A program made the translations under genes and the position numbers. The notes under the pieces were generated by a model. The model had not been told where the DNA came from. It saw only the letters and a program-made list of their open reading frames with translations, and made no database searches. 64,000 nt of DNA, taken from contig NZ_JADPQG010000001.1 of NCBI RefSeq assembly GCF_015687175.1, forward strand, positions 1,550,001 through 1,614,000. Direction: 5' to 3'. This DNA is from Reinekea sp. G2M2-21. Lineage in GTDB: Bacteria; Pseudomonadota; Gammaproteobacteria; Pseudomonadales; Natronospirillaceae. Positions 29,356 through 39,251 of this stretch are shown here, piece after piece; positions within the stretch are counted from its first letter, which is position 1, and each line of letters starts with the position of its first letter.

Positions 29356-32300
29356 TTACCTCAAGTTGATAATGGTCTGCGTAACTGCGTTCGCGGTTTC
29401 GATGGTTTTTGCACTGGCCTGATAATTCCGTTGCGCAATAATCAGGTGAACCAGTTGCTCAGACAGATCAACTGTCGAGTCTTCCAACGCGGCCGATTGC
29501 AGCGTTCCCAACAATCCTGTACCAGGCTCGCCGATGGTGGCATCGCCAGATTCAAAACTCTCCTGCCACTCGGTTTGACCGATCGGCGTCAAGCCCTCCA
29601 TGTTTGCAAAGGATGCGAGCGCCACCTGCCCCAGAATCTGCGCTTCACCATTGGTATACCGTGCGTAGATAGTACCGTCATCTTCAATTTCCAGATCCTT
29701 CAGACGGCCACTGGCATACCCATCCTGTTGGAAGTTATAGCGAGCGAACGGACCACCATATTGCGTCGTTCCCCCAAAAGAAATGGAAAAGTTCGAGTTG
29801 GTGTTTGGATCCGGAATCGGCAAACTGCCCCCTTCAGCAACATTCAATGAAGTGTAAGCGCCGTTTAAATCGCCGGTGTCATCGACTGGGTCCCAATTCG
29901 AAATCAGGAACTCACCGGTGTTTTCCTCATCCAACGTGCCGTCTGCGTTAAAATACAGTTTAAATGAGGCATGCGTCGGCGCAATGTTATCCGGGAATGG
30001 CAAGCTCGCATCAGGGTCACCAATATCCTCACCGTCAATTTGCGCGTAAACGGTCCAGGAGTTTAACGCGCCAGGGTTCGCTGGGTTATCAGGATCTTTC
30101 ACATAAAACAATTGCAAGCGGTGCTGGTTACCCAATGAATCGTATACGGTCAACGACGCTGCTTCATTGTAAGTTTCAGGGTCATCTGGATCGAAGGCAT
30201 TAATCACATACTCTTCAAAACTGGACTGCGTCAGCCCGTTAAACAAGCCAGAAACACGCGGATCCGGTTCAATGAGTGTGTAACCTTCGTTAATAACGAT
30301 ATCCACATAGCCGCCCATACGGGCATTGGTTTCACCATCGACACCACGACCCAATGTGACTGGTGGTGTGCCGGTGTAACCACGAACGGTCAGGCCGTCG
30401 AGTTCATTAGGTGTTTCAATGGACACGGAAATATCAATACCGATACTGGAGGTAATGAGAATATCACCCGTCTCGTCGTCCAGATCGGCAGATATGCTGT
30501 TCAGCGAAGTACCGGAATAGCTGTTGATTTCGTCGACGATGTCTTGGAAAGAATTCGCGGTAATTACCTGACCGTTGATGTAGATATCCATGTCGCCACC
30601 ATTGACATAGTCCTCACCAAGAATCCGAACTTCGGTTTCGGCTGACGCGGTAACACCCGGATAGGAAGCCAATTGCGATGCGATTTCGGACGCTTGTGTA
30701 CCTTCGGCAATGGTTATTTGATTACGAACATCGTTTTCCTCGTCGTACAACACCAGCGTCTGTTCCGGATAACCATTGGTGACGGCAGCCTCACCTACCT
30801 CAAGCAGTGTTGATTCATATTGGTCCGTTTGCAGTAACGCATAGAGTTGATTTACTTCCAGATCATCACCAGGTGCCTGTATATTGGTAATGGAAATCTG
30901 TGACGCTTCCCCGCCTTGTGTTGCTTCAAACACTAACACTTCGTTGTCGTTTTCATCACGACCGACTACGGCCCGAACTCCGATGTATTCATCTTCAGGA
31001 ACTGCCGCCAACTCACGATTAATAGCCGATGCCAATTGATCGATCGAATAAATAATTTCATTTAACGAAATCGCCACGGAACCCGAACGGCCTTCTTCAT
31101 CTGGCAGTGGAACTGTCAGGTTAATCCGGAACGAGTGCGTACGGTCGATTTCATCTTCACCCAAGGTTTTGGTGGTACTGGTTAACCCCAGATTAGCCAG
31201 CGATGTTGCCGTTCCGGTCACATCGATATCCAGCGGGAAAGCACCAGTCTCGGCGCGTTCAAACACCAGTCGCCCATTGATGTGACTGACATTGACTTCG
31301 CCAGCAAGATTCGGGTTAGACAAGATGAGATTATTAATCTGAGTGACCAACTCATTGTTGGTTGTGTAGGTTCCGGACGGAATCGTCAACGTTTGTACTG
31401 TGCCGCCATCAATCGATATTTCAATCTGATTATCAAATGGGATATCCGCGTCACCCAAAACAACCGTCGGCAATGGTAACGAATTAGTGGCAATACCCAA
31501 AGTTGTAGGATTCGTCGCAGACGGACTTCCAGCGAAACTGGTGAGGTCTGTGATGCTGATGGAGTTCGGACCAATACCCATGTCGGCCGATGAGATCAAC
31601 ATTCGGTTGGTTACCGGGTCTGCCGTTACGTTTACGGAATTCGCACCATAGGCTGCGGTAAAGGCTGGCGATGCATTAACCGCCCCTTGAAAGGCACCCA
31701 GAAACGCGGCGTTGGTCGCCCAACCACCACCAGGAACGGCAATGGTAATATTGTCAGTCACACCGCCTAAGTTCATGGAAAAGTTCATCACGGTGCCACC
31801 GGGTTCGGTACCGGCAATGGGTAGCGCTGGCAAGGCGATAGAGCTGGTCATTTGCGTAGGTGTACCGGGTACGAGATCCGTGAATTCCAATCCGGTGGCA
31901 TTGTTACCCTGAACAGTCGCTTTCTCGCCTGGATCGGACGTCAGGTCGATAAACCCATTATTAGCAAAAAGATCGGTGCCCGCCACTGCTGCCACAGTTT
32001 GTGGCGTATTATAGGTAACCGGAGCATCCATCCCCATATAGCTTTCCGCCAGAGGGTCGGCTGCAAACACTGCGTCCACAAAGTCGACGTTCAGAGTATC
32101 GCCAATCGCAGGGTTATCGATTCGGGCAAAGTGCAGCACACCGCCCACATGATAGGCCACCACTTCATTCACCAGTGGCGCACCGAACGCGGCTATCTGA
32201 CCGTTAATATCGGCCACCAGTGCATCTGCGTCTGCATGCGTAGCTGGGTTAAGGTTCAGGTTGGTAATCACGCCATCCACATCAAACTCAATACGGTCAT

Positions 32301-33786
32301 TTCGTACTTGCCCCAATGTGACAATAGGATTGAAAAGAGAGGCGTTTGTCATGCCCATTTCAGTCATGGTCACAGCACTGGTCGTACCGGTGGAAACAGC
32401 GGTAATGGACACATTATTGGGTCCCAGACTGCCGGCACCTGTAACCACAAACTCAAGCCGGCCACCGGTAATCTGAAACGCCCCTTCTGCGGCCAAACCA
32501 GCAGAAATCTGACCGTTTAAATCTGCCGCAAACGCGCCCAGTGTCGCGTAACCGGCTGGGTTAAACGTAAAGGTTTCATTGGCGAAAACAGTGCCGCCTA
32601 CATTAGCGTTAAATACCATATCCAGACCGGCCACGGCAGCACCATCAAAAAAGTTGACGGCAGAATCAATTGAGTTGAGATCCCGTCCACCAGTTAACAC
32701 GGTACCGGTATTCACGTTGGTTATATTCAAACCAGCAACAGCATTACCTGCTTGCGTAACCCCCACAGAACCGAAGTTCAGAAACTCAGGATCGGACAAA
32801 TTGTTGACGTTATTAGCAATGGAAATGATAGAAGTACCATCGGTCGCATAAGTACCAAACGTTTCAAACGTAATACCACCGAAGTTGTTAGCGACCGCCT
32901 GCACTTTACCGGCAAGATTTGGGTCGCCATTAATATTGGCATTGATCGAGGACACCAAATCGTCCACGTCATTATAAATCACGGTGTCGGTAAACGGTTG
33001 AATCGTGACCGTCAGTGGTGACAACCCACCATTAATGTTCGGCCCCTGCACGGTAAAATCCAAAGTCGATGACGCTTCACTAGCATTCGGCTGCCAAGGG
33101 AATGTTATGCCCGGAAGAATTCCGGAAAAACCAATCGGACCACCCACCACCTGAGAAGGCGTGCCTTCCGTGGTTGGGTAGCCAATGGTATTTAATGTGG
33201 TGATGGTGTCTTGTGCCGGACCAACCTGAGCAACGCCAATAGCCAAGCCGTTCGTTCGGGTTGTTGAACCAATCGATTGCAGAACACTGGCACCGGCAGG
33301 AACATTGACCTGAGCTTCAATAGCGTGCGTGCCTCTGGGAGGTTGGTTCCCAGCGTCGATCCGCAAGTCCTGAAGTATCCCTGACACAATACCGTTCTGA
33401 TTCACGCCAAACCCCTGAAGCGTGGCCCCCTGATTGCTGACAATATAGCCATCTTTGTCGATACCGAAAATGCCTGAACGGGTATAGCTTACCGCGTTGT
33501 TCGGGTATTCAGTCACGAAGAAGCCATTGCCATCAATGGCTAAATCAAGGACGGAATTGGTCTGGGAAATATTTCCCTGATCAAACTTCTGGCCCACGTT
33601 AGTGACATTTACACCAGAGCCAATCGGGTCCTGCCCCATACCCAGGATGGATGTGGTATAGGCGTCACCAAACTCCGCACGACTGGCTTTAAAGCCCGTT
33701 GTACTGGCATTGGCGATGTTGTTACCGGTGATTTTTAAATCTTTGTTAGCTGCGGCAACGCCGCTTAAACCAGAACCAAAGCTCAT
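29356..33786 (-). CDS. flgE: Giant flagellar hook protein FlgE
   Basis: 1476 residues; usual FlgE has about 400-470. N-terminus FGSGLSGVAAANKDLKITG with NNIANASTTGFKASRAEF, VLDLAIDGNGFFV and SGIFGIDKDGYIV. C-terminus SFANMEGLTPIGQT, then SEQLVHLIIAQRNYQASAKT and IETANAVTQTIINLR, plus the FlgE D2-like part SLTVYDSLGNQHRLQLFYV. Between about 170 and 1150 lies a long insert of repeated beta-rich modules related to those in FliD and FlgK. The reading frame is unbroken. Likely forms a hook with large outer domains. Follows flgD by about 110 bases that hold two hairpins. Confidence 0.95.
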   Translation of the reverse strand: MSFGSGLSGVAAANKDLKITGNNIANASTTGFKASRAEFGDAYTTSILGMGQDPIGSGVNVTNVGQKFDQGNISQTNSVLDLAIDGNGFFVTEYPNNAVSYTRSGIFGIDKDGYIVSNQGATLQGFGVNQNGIVSGILQDLRIDAGNQPPRGTHAIEAQVNVPAGASVLQSIGSTTRTNGLAIGVAQVGPAQDTITTLNTIGYPTTEGTPSQVVGGPIGFSGILPGITFPWQPNASEASSTLDFTVQGPNINGGLSPLTVTIQPFTDTVIYNDVDDLVSSINANINGDPNLAGKVQAVANNFGGITFETFGTYATDGTSIISIANNVNNLSDPEFLNFGSVGVTQAGNAVAGLNITNVNTGTVLTGGRDLNSIDSAVNFFDGAAVAGLDMVFNANVGGTVFANETFTFNPAGYATLGAFAADLNGQISAGLAAEGAFQITGGRLEFVVTGAGSLGPNNVSITAVSTGTTSAVTMTEMGMTNASLFNPIVTLGQVRNDRIEFDVDGVITNLNLNPATHADADALVADINGQIAAFGAPLVNEVVAYHVGGVLHFARIDNPAIGDTLNVDFVDAVFAADPLAESYMGMDAPVTYNTPQTVAAVAGTDLFANNGFIDLTSDPGEKATVQGNNATGLEFTDLVPGTPTQMTSSIALPALPIAGTEPGGTVMNFSMNLGGVTDNITIAVPGGGWATNAAFLGAFQGAVNASPAFTAAYGANSVNVTADPVTNRMLISSADMGIGPNSISITDLTSFAGSPSATNPTTLGIATNSLPLPTVVLGDADIPFDNQIEISIDGGTVQTLTIPSGTYTTNNELVTQINNLILSNPNLAGEVNVSHINGRLVFERAETGAFPLDIDVTGTATSLANLGLTSTTKTLGEDEIDRTHSFRINLTVPLPDEEGRSGSVAISLNEIIYSIDQLASAINRELAAVPEDEYIGVRAVVGRDENDNEVLVFEATQGGEASQISITNIQAPGDDLEVNQLYALLQTDQYESTLLEVGEAAVTNGYPEQTLVLYDEENDVRNQITIAEGTQASEIASQLASYPGVTASAETEVRILGEDYVNGGDMDIYINGQVITANSFQDIVDEINSYSGTSLNSISADLDDETGDILITSSIGIDISVSIETPNELDGLTVRGYTGTPPVTLGRGVDGETNARMGGYVDIVINEGYTLIEPDPRVSGLFNGLTQSSFEEYVINAFDPDDPETYNEAASLTVYDSLGNQHRLQLFYVKDPDNPANPGALNSWTVYAQIDGEDIGDPDASLPFPDNIAPTHASFKLYFNADGTLDEENTGEFLISNWDPVDDTGDLNGAYTSLNVAEGGSLPIPDPNTNSNFSISFGGTTQYGGPFARYNFQQDGYASGRLKDLEIEDDGTIYARYTNGEAQILGQVALASFANMEGLTPIGQTEWQESFESGDATIGEPGTGLLGTLQSAALEDSTVDLSEQLVHLIIAQRNYQASAKTIETANAVTQTIINLR

Positions 33787-33811
33787 ACTTATCTACCTCT
33801 TGGTTTGCCAT

Positions 33812-33848
33812 CCCCACTGCTGGGGTCACTATTCCCTCACAGGGGAAT
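33812..33848 (-). promoter_or_regulatory. Two adjacent hairpins in the flgD-flgE gap
   Basis: CCCCA-CTGC-TGGGG (33812-33825) and ATTCCC-N6-GGGAAT (33831-33848) follow each other. Neither has a T tract, so they look more like mRNA-processing or stability elements than terminators. They could set the high FlgE level relative to flgBCD. Confidence 0.4.
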
Positions 33849-33898
33849 GACATTTCAATTTTTTTGCTCAGGCATCACGCCCGTGCGCTTTAGATGCA

Positions 33899-34645
33899 TC
33901 AATACACGGCGTTAATTTGTCTTACATCGGCCATGGTCGCGGTTTTGCCCCCGGCCAGGTTCAGTTGTATGTCGTTGCTGCTTAAAATCGTGACCGAATC
34001 AACTCGCTGTGACATCGCCACGTCGAGAGACTGCGCCTGACCCAACACACTACCTTGAATACGGAAGGTATATTCACCGGCCGGGTGCGGAATAATGTTG
34101 CCGTTTTCGTCGGTTTCGAATTTGCTGTAGTCGATGTCCATTAATTCGCCGTTGACTTCAAGATTGGCGCCATCCCACTTAAAGGTCAGCTCACCATTGC
34201 CCTGATAACCCAATGGAACGTCTTCAACAATCTGGCCGAACTCGTCCTCAATTTGCAGATACAATTCATCCGCACCGGCGGGCACGTCAGCCATGCCAAA
34301 AACCAATTCACCGTAACGCAATTGGCTGCTGTCATTGCCGTCGATGGTGACAGCCCCACCAACCAGTGCGCTGGCTTGCAGTGCCTGTGACGATTTATAG
34401 GATGTGGCCAGTTCGGCGAAACCATCACTCATATTCTGAATCCCCTCTACCGTGGAGAACTGCGCCAACTCCGCAATAAACTGCGCATCGTCCTGGGGCT
34501 TCAGAGGGTCTTGATTGTTCAGCTTAGCAATCATCAGTTCGAGGAATTCAGTCTTGCCCAGATCATTGCTTTTGTTTTCCTCTGGCTTCTTATTGCTAAT
34601 GTCATATTGGCTGAGCGAACTGTTAACACCGGAAACATCAGTCAT
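33899..34645 (-). CDS. flgD: Flagellar hook scaffolding protein FlgD
   Basis: 248 residues. N-terminal LGKTEFLELMIAKLNNQDPLKPQDDAQF style motif (DPLKP) with IAELAQFSTVEGIQNM, then the ALVGGAV region and a FlgD Ig-like/Tudor-like C-terminal part (FKWDGANLEVNGE, AGEYTFRIQG). Caps the growing hook. Lies 12 bases after flgC. Confidence 0.95.
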   Translation of the reverse strand: MTDVSGVNSSLSQYDISNKKPEENKSNDLGKTEFLELMIAKLNNQDPLKPQDDAQFIAELAQFSTVEGIQNMSDGFAELATSYKSSQALQASALVGGAVTIDGNDSSQLRYGELVFGMADVPAGADELYLQIEDEFGQIVEDVPLGYQGNGELTFKWDGANLEVNGELMDIDYSKFETDENGNIIPHPAGEYTFRIQGSVLGQAQSLDVAMSQRVDSVTILSSNDIQLNLAGGKTATMADVRQINAVY

Positions 34646-34657
34646 GTTCTTGCTTCC

Positions 34658-35098
34658 TTATTTACCCAACGTTAAGGTCTTTTGCATTAACGTTTTTGCC
34701 GTATTAAAAACTTCTACATTGACGGTGAAGCTGCGTGACGCAGACATCATGTCAGCCATTTCTTCCACCACATTGACGTTCGGGTAATAGACGTATCCTT
34801 CTTCATCGGCCATCGGATGTGTGGGGTCGTAGCGAATCTCCAACGGAGCATCCTTCTCAACGATTGCCGCCACTTTGACACCGTTACCAACGTCATAATC
34901 CATATCCACAGGGACTAGTCCTCGATCGATATAGTGCGATTGAATATGTTGAAAAACAGGTTTCCGCGCACGGTAAGTTTCATCGATACTTGAACTCACA
35001 CTCTGTGCGTTAGCCAGGTTACTGGCGGTTGTATTCAGGCGAATGGACTGTGCATTCATACCAGACCCTGAGATATTGAAAATATTACCTAAACTCAT
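34658..35098 (-). CDS. flgC: Flagellar proximal rod protein FlgC
   Basis: 146 residues. N-terminus LGNIFNISGSGMNAQSIRLN with ASNLANAQSV; C-terminus YVYYPNVNVVEEMADMMSAS then FTVNVEVFNTAKTLMQKTL. Normal length. Begins 2 bases after flgB. Confidence 0.96.
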   Translation of the reverse strand: MSLGNIFNISGSGMNAQSIRLNTTASNLANAQSVSSSIDETYRARKPVFQHIQSHYIDRGLVPVDMDYDVGNGVKVAAIVEKDAPLEIRYDPTHPMADEEGYVYYPNVNVVEEMADMMSASRSFTVNVEVFNTAKTLMQKTLTLGK

Positions 35099-35100
35099 GA

Positions 35101-35499
35101 TTACTCTCCTCGCAGGGCGCCGGTAAGGCCTTTAAATTTGCCATTCAGAAATTCAAAACTAGCGTTGTAGGCCATGGCATTTTCCGTGAACTCTTTGTTT
35201 TCAACATTCTCTTCCACGGTATTGCCATCGATGGACGGTTGCAGCGGATGACGGTAAAGCTTTTCCCACTCATCGTGAGCGCGCCCAGGAATGTGACGGT
35301 CATTGGTTTCATTCATATGCAGACTGCTCTGTTTGGCCACTTCACCGCGCAGAATCGCTTTAAAGTCGATATCCCGTGCCTTAAATCCTGGGGTGTCTGC
35401 ATTTGCCAGATTATTCGCCAAAACAGAGGAACGTTCAGAGCGCACAAGCAAGGCGTTATCGTGTATACCTAAAGAATTCTGAAAACCAAGTGCTGACAT
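35101..35499 (-). CDS. flgB: Flagellar proximal rod protein FlgB
   Basis: 132 residues. LGIHDNALLVRSERSSVLA, NNLANADTPGFKARDIDF and the C-terminal NAMAYNASFEFLNGKFKGL helix are family hallmarks. First gene of flgBCDE, preceded by a sigma-54-type promoter. Confidence 0.96.
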   Translation of the reverse strand: MSALGFQNSLGIHDNALLVRSERSSVLANNLANADTPGFKARDIDFKAILRGEVAKQSSLHMNETNDRHIPGRAHDEWEKLYRHPLQPSIDGNTVEENVENKEFTENAMAYNASFEFLNGKFKGLTGALRGE

Positions 35500-35542
35500 C
35501 TGTTATCCCCTATTGCCGCTTTTTAATGACTTACATAGCTAG

Positions 35543-35558
35543 AGCAATAGCGATGCCA
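35543..35558 (-). promoter_or_regulatory. Sigma-54 (RpoN) promoter of flgBCDE
   Basis: Minus strand TGGCAT-CGCTA-TTGCT matches TGGCAC-N5-TTGCW with one change. Predicted start near 35532, about 33 bases before flgB. Confidence 0.8.
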
Positions 35559-36440
35559 ATTTTATTTTTCTATATATTTCAATGACTTACGAATCACTGA
35601 AGAAGGGAAAAGCGGAATTTCAAGGTTTAGCGGCAATGGGGTTCCGCTGCCCATTTCAGCGCCCTGTGCTAAACAATCATAAATAGGTTTTGGGTCACAA
35701 TCCCAGTCCGGGTGTAGTCGGCATTTTGGATGTATTAAGTGGGAAACAGAATCCGGTCATAGAAGTTAAAAAGTTGGTCCTCATGAAAAATACCTGAGTA
35801 GTCCTCAACAATGACAGCCATCACCAAAACGCGTGATCACTCTCAACAAGTCCGTCTTCGACAACTCGTTCGCGACGGCCACCGAAACGTCGGACCGCCA
35901 TTTGCGGCTCACTTATTCAAGCTTCATGCTTGAACAACCTGTGAGACTTAAATTGTTTCGTGTGGTCGTTTGAAGAGCAGGAAAACAGCATAAGCCGCCT
36001 TCTCGATAACCATTGCAATCCAGTAAATGATGTACAACCCAATCAGGTGTAGATAATCCTACCGTCGCATCTGCTTTGGCTGACTTAATTGACACGTCGC
36101 AGCGGATTCAAGGGCATGGATGCCCCTGGAAGCGCCGCGCGTGAAGGGATGCACGCTCAAGCGACTGTTTTCTGAGGTGATTTGAATTAATCAGAATTGC
36201 CCTAAGTAAGCTTAAGAGAAGTACCATGCAGGGTCTCCCCTCAGTAAGAACGCCTCTTTGAGATGCTTTCTTCAAGAATTGAACCTAAACGGTCAGATAA
36301 GTTGGAGTCCTTAACGGAAGAAACCGAATCAAGTAAAGTTACGGAATCACCTTAGAGTCAAACTTGAATTGTGCCATTCGAAAGCCACTGGCTTTTTTCG
36401 TGAGCAAATCACTGGCGCTAGAGAAATCTGAAAATTAGTT
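35559..36440. other. Long gene-poor spacer between cheR and flgB
   Basis: About 880 bases with no recognisable gene. It holds a hairpin (TTCAAGC-TTCAT-GCTTGAA, 35916-35934), an inverted GGGCAT-GG-ATGCCC near 36115, and a plus-strand terminator-like hairpin at 36381-36398. A plus-strand frame of 40 codons at 35811-35933 ends inside the first hairpin and has no known domain. Normally cheR abuts flgB closely, so the spacer may hold an untranslated RNA or decayed sequence. Confidence 0.5.
36381..36398 (+). terminator. Orphan plus-strand terminator-like hairpin
   Basis: AAAGCC-ACT-GGCTTT followed by three more T residues (TTTTTT run in total). No plus-strand gene lies upstream within the spacer, and cheR converges from the other side. 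Confidence 0.45.
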
Positions 36441-37265
36441 TTATATTTTCCGATAGATAATGCCAGGTCGGCAATGCACCATCTCATAAAGATCGGACAA
36501 CCCATTCACCGCTTCCGATGCACCAATCATGAGATACCCACCCGGATTCAGCGTGGCGTGTATGCGGGTTAGAATGTCGCGCTTAAACTCCGCCGTAAAG
36601 TAAATCAAAACATTGCGGCAAAACACTATGTCAAACTTACCTAACAGCGAATAACTGTCCTGTAAATTCAGTAACCGGAATTCGATGCAGGAAGCTATTT
36701 TAGGACTTATTTTAAAGCGGCCACCTTCTATTTCCGTGAAATGCTTTTTCAGGTTAGCCGGATCAAGCCCCCGCCCAATCGCCAAAGTCGCGTATTCTCC
36801 CGATTTAGCCTGCGCTAAAGCTGACGGGGAAATATCCGTCGCAATGATTTTTTCTCCGGAGGAAAACACTCGTTTCTTCTCTTTAAATTCATTGATCACC
36901 ATGGACATCGAATAGGGTTCTTGCCCTGTCGAACAGGCAGCGGACCAAATGCGCAAAGGGCGCGAAGGCTTTTGCTCGTAAAATTCCGGCAGCAATTTTT
37001 CAGACAAAATTCGAAACGGGTGATTGTCACGAAACCACAGGGTTTCGTTCGTTGTCATGGCATCGATCACCGCTGTTTTGAGCTTTGAATTGGACAACAG
37101 CTGGATCTTACTCACCAGTTCGTGCAGGTTGGCAAGATTGTTGTCCGCCATTAACCGACGCAAGCGGCTGGAGACCAGATATTGCTTACTCGCACCGAGA
37201 CAAATCCCACTGTGCTTTTCCAAAAAACTACAGAATTCATCATAACCAGCGGTCATGTCTGTCAT
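36441..37265 (-). CDS. cheR: Chemotaxis protein methyltransferase CheR
   Basis: 274 residues. N-terminal helical domain (about 1-75: CSFLEKHSGICLGASKQYLV, SRLRRLMADN) and a SAM-dependent catalytic domain with TTNETLWFRDNHPF, RIWSAACSTGQEPYSMSM, IIATDISPSALAQAKSGEY and FDIVFCRNVLIYF. Methylates glutamates of chemoreceptors. No TPR extension. Downstream of cheV by about 60 bases. Confidence 0.96.
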   Translation of the reverse strand: MTDMTAGYDEFCSFLEKHSGICLGASKQYLVSSRLRRLMADNNLANLHELVSKIQLLSNSKLKTAVIDAMTTNETLWFRDNHPFRILSEKLLPEFYEQKPSRPLRIWSAACSTGQEPYSMSMVINEFKEKKRVFSSGEKIIATDISPSALAQAKSGEYATLAIGRGLDPANLKKHFTEIEGGRFKISPKIASCIEFRLLNLQDSYSLLGKFDIVFCRNVLIYFTAEFKRDILTRIHATLNPGGYLMIGASEAVNGLSDLYEMVHCRPGIIYRKI

Positions 37266-37326
37266 GAAGCAGTCAACCTATTCATTGCAAAGGGCACAGG
37301 TACGGAAGACCTGTCTATTCAAAGTA

Positions 37327-38283
37327 CTAAACCTCACCTTCCACTGGCGGTAACTCGACCCCGATAGTGGTTAAGCGATCTATGACCAATTGAGCGAGCA
37401 TATCCGGCTGGAACTTAGCCAGAAAGTCATTCGCACCAACTTTACTCACCATGGCTTTATTAAAAACACCGCTGAGAGAAGTATGCAGCACTACGAACAT
37501 ATCACTCAGTTGGTTATTGGCACGAATTTCCGCAGTTAAGGTGTAGCCGTCCATTTCTGGCATTTCAATATCCGAAATAAGGATCGGATATTTTTCTGCG
37601 GGTCGCACTCCCTGTTCCAACAGGCTCATCAAATGATCATAGGCTTCTTTACCATCATTGAACTGAACGACTTTAAAACCTACGCGTTCCAGAGTTTTGG
37701 TAATTTGTTTCCGCGCGATTTTCGAGTCATCCGCGATCATGATTTCGACTTCAGACGCTCTGCGCGTAATGTCCTCAGTCACTATATTGTCTGAAATATC
37801 ATCGTTAACAGGCGATACTTCAGCCAGGATTTTTTCCACGTCAATGATTTCAACAAGTTCATCATTGTATTTGGTGACAGCGGTTAGATAGTGTTCGTGA
37901 CCGGTCCCCTTTGGTGGCGGTTGAATATCTTCCCAATTCATGTTGATTATTCGTTCGACGCCTTTCACCAAAAAACCCTGAACCCGGATGTTGTATTCCG
38001 TAATAATCACAAAGCGATCCGTCAGGTCTTCAATCGGAGTATTACCGGTTGCCATGCTCAGGTCCAGAATCGGGATCGTACCGCCGCGAATGTGTGCCAC
38101 ACCGCGTACAACAGAACTACTCCCCGGAAGATTCGTCAGTTTGGGACACTGCAACACTTCTTTTACCTTGAAAACATTGATGCCATAAATCTGCGGACCA
38201 TCCAAGCGAAACAGCAACAGCTCCAAACGGTTTTGTCCCACCAGCTGCGTACGCTGGTTAACGCTTTCCATTACTCCGGCCAT
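37327..38283 (-). CDS. cheV: Chemotaxis coupling protein CheV
   Basis: 318 residues. CheW domain (about 20-165: LFRLDGPQIYGINVFKVKEV, VVRGVAHIRGGTIPILDL) and receiver domain (about 180-305: IMIADDSKIARKQITKTL, LISDIEMPEMDGYTLTAEI with the phospho-acceptor Asp, VVLHTSLSG). Couples receptors to CheA and can be phosphorylated. Divergent from flgA. Confidence 0.95.
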   Translation of the reverse strand: MAGVMESVNQRTQLVGQNRLELLLFRLDGPQIYGINVFKVKEVLQCPKLTNLPGSSSVVRGVAHIRGGTIPILDLSMATGNTPIEDLTDRFVIITEYNIRVQGFLVKGVERIINMNWEDIQPPPKGTGHEHYLTAVTKYNDELVEIIDVEKILAEVSPVNDDISDNIVTEDITRRASEVEIMIADDSKIARKQITKTLERVGFKVVQFNDGKEAYDHLMSLLEQGVRPAEKYPILISDIEMPEMDGYTLTAEIRANNQLSDMFVVLHTSLSGVFNKAMVSKVGANDFLAKFQPDMLAQLVIDRLTTIGVELPPVEGEV

Positions 38284-38329
38284 AATTAACTCCGTATCTC
38301 AGGCATGGCTATTGCAGTCATTACCCAAC

Positions 38330-38345
38330 TACAACACCAATGCCA
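38330..38345 (-). promoter_or_regulatory. Possible sigma-54 promoter of cheV-cheR
   Basis: Minus strand TGGCAT-TGGTG-TTGTA; good -24 element, but GT replaces GC at -12. Position relative to cheV resembles the clearer sites of this window. Confidence 0.35.
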
Positions 38346-38361
38346 GAAAACTGACTCTACT

Positions 38362-39159
38362 ATGAAAACTAAGCATAGACGGCTATTTGGGCAGAACAAC
38401 CGTATTGCCTTACATTTTTTTCTCTTATCGGCCGGGATCGACAAGTATTTAAGTATTAGCGTCAAAATCGCGTTGACCGGCATAAGCAGTGCCACGATTG
38501 CATCGGCGGTAAACGCCGCGACATTGTCCCTGGAAGCTCAGATTGATGATTATGTTGCACATGCCTTGGCCCAACAGTATCCGGAGATCAAAAGCGAGGA
38601 TTTACAATACACGGTTAACCTGGTCATCAGCCCGCAACAACAGAAACAGTGTTCAGAAGAACTGGCTTTTGACTGGCGAGGAGACCTGAATGCGGGTGCG
38701 AACACATTGAATGTATCTTGCAGTCAGCCTTTGTGGCAGGTATATGTTCCGATATCGCTAGAGGTCTATAAACAAGTCGTGGTAGCAGCCACACCCCTTA
38801 GCCGCCAAAACCGGATTGTTCCGAGCCAGCTTGCCACACAACGCATGGACATTGGCACCCTGCGTATGGGTTATTTCACAAAACCGGAAAGCCTTGCAGG
38901 TTTTGAACTGCAAAGAACGGTAAAATCTGGCCAGGTGATAACGCCATACATTGCCAAAGCCCCGGCTCTTGTCCAGAGGGGCGACTGGGTGACGATACTT
39001 TCTGGTAGAGGCGCGTTAACCGTGTCAACAACGGGAGAAGCACTGAAAGATGGTGTTCTCGGAGAGCAGATCCCCGTTCGCAATCTGCGGTCAGAACAAA
39101 CCATCCGCGCCTGGATTATTCAAAAAGGTGTGGTTTCAACAAAGAAAGGACAAATCTGA
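38362..39159 (+). CDS. flgA: P-ring assembly chaperone FlgA
   Basis: About 265 residues if the ATG at 38362 is used; an ATG at 38305 is the longest option. The N-terminus is unusually long before a signal-like segment (SVKIALTGISSATIASAVNA). The mature protein shows FlgA features: paired Cys (QQKQCSEELAFDW, LNVSCSQPLWQVYVPI), the SAF-like region VVAATPLSRQNRIVPSQLA, GQVITPYIAKAPALVQRGD and the C-terminal LGEQIPVRNLRSEQTIRAWI. Helps P-ring formation in the periplasm. Start site is uncertain because neither ATG has a clear ribosome binding site. Confidence 0.9.
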   Translation: MKTKHRRLFGQNNRIALHFFLLSAGIDKYLSISVKIALTGISSATIASAVNAATLSLEAQIDDYVAHALAQQYPEIKSEDLQYTVNLVISPQQQKQCSEELAFDWRGDLNAGANTLNVSCSQPLWQVYVPISLEVYKQVVVAATPLSRQNRIVPSQLATQRMDIGTLRMGYFTKPESLAGFELQRTVKSGQVITPYIAKAPALVQRGDWVTILSGRGALTVSTTGEALKDGVLGEQIPVRNLRSEQTIRAWIIQKGVVSTKKGQI

Positions 39160-39224
39160 ACACCGGTTCAAAGCTCATGAATACTAGGCTTTGAAATTTT
39201 TTAATGAAAAATTAAAATAAATTC

Positions 39225-39251
39225 TAAAGATTCTGGTGTTAGGGCCGCTAA
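39225..39251 (+). promoter_or_regulatory. Sigma-28 (FliA) promoter of flgM
   Basis: TAAAGATT-N11-GCCGCTAA against TAAAGTTT-N11-GCCGATAA, with exact spacing. It lies 36 bases before the flgM ATG. The -10 element falls inside the perfect inverted repeat GGTGTTAG-N5-CTAACACC (39235-39255). Confidence 0.8.

Noticed and set aside
35913-36095. Short minus-strand frame of 60 codons in the cheR-flgB spacer
   Set aside because: No ribosome binding site, no domain, and it ends within a hairpin region.
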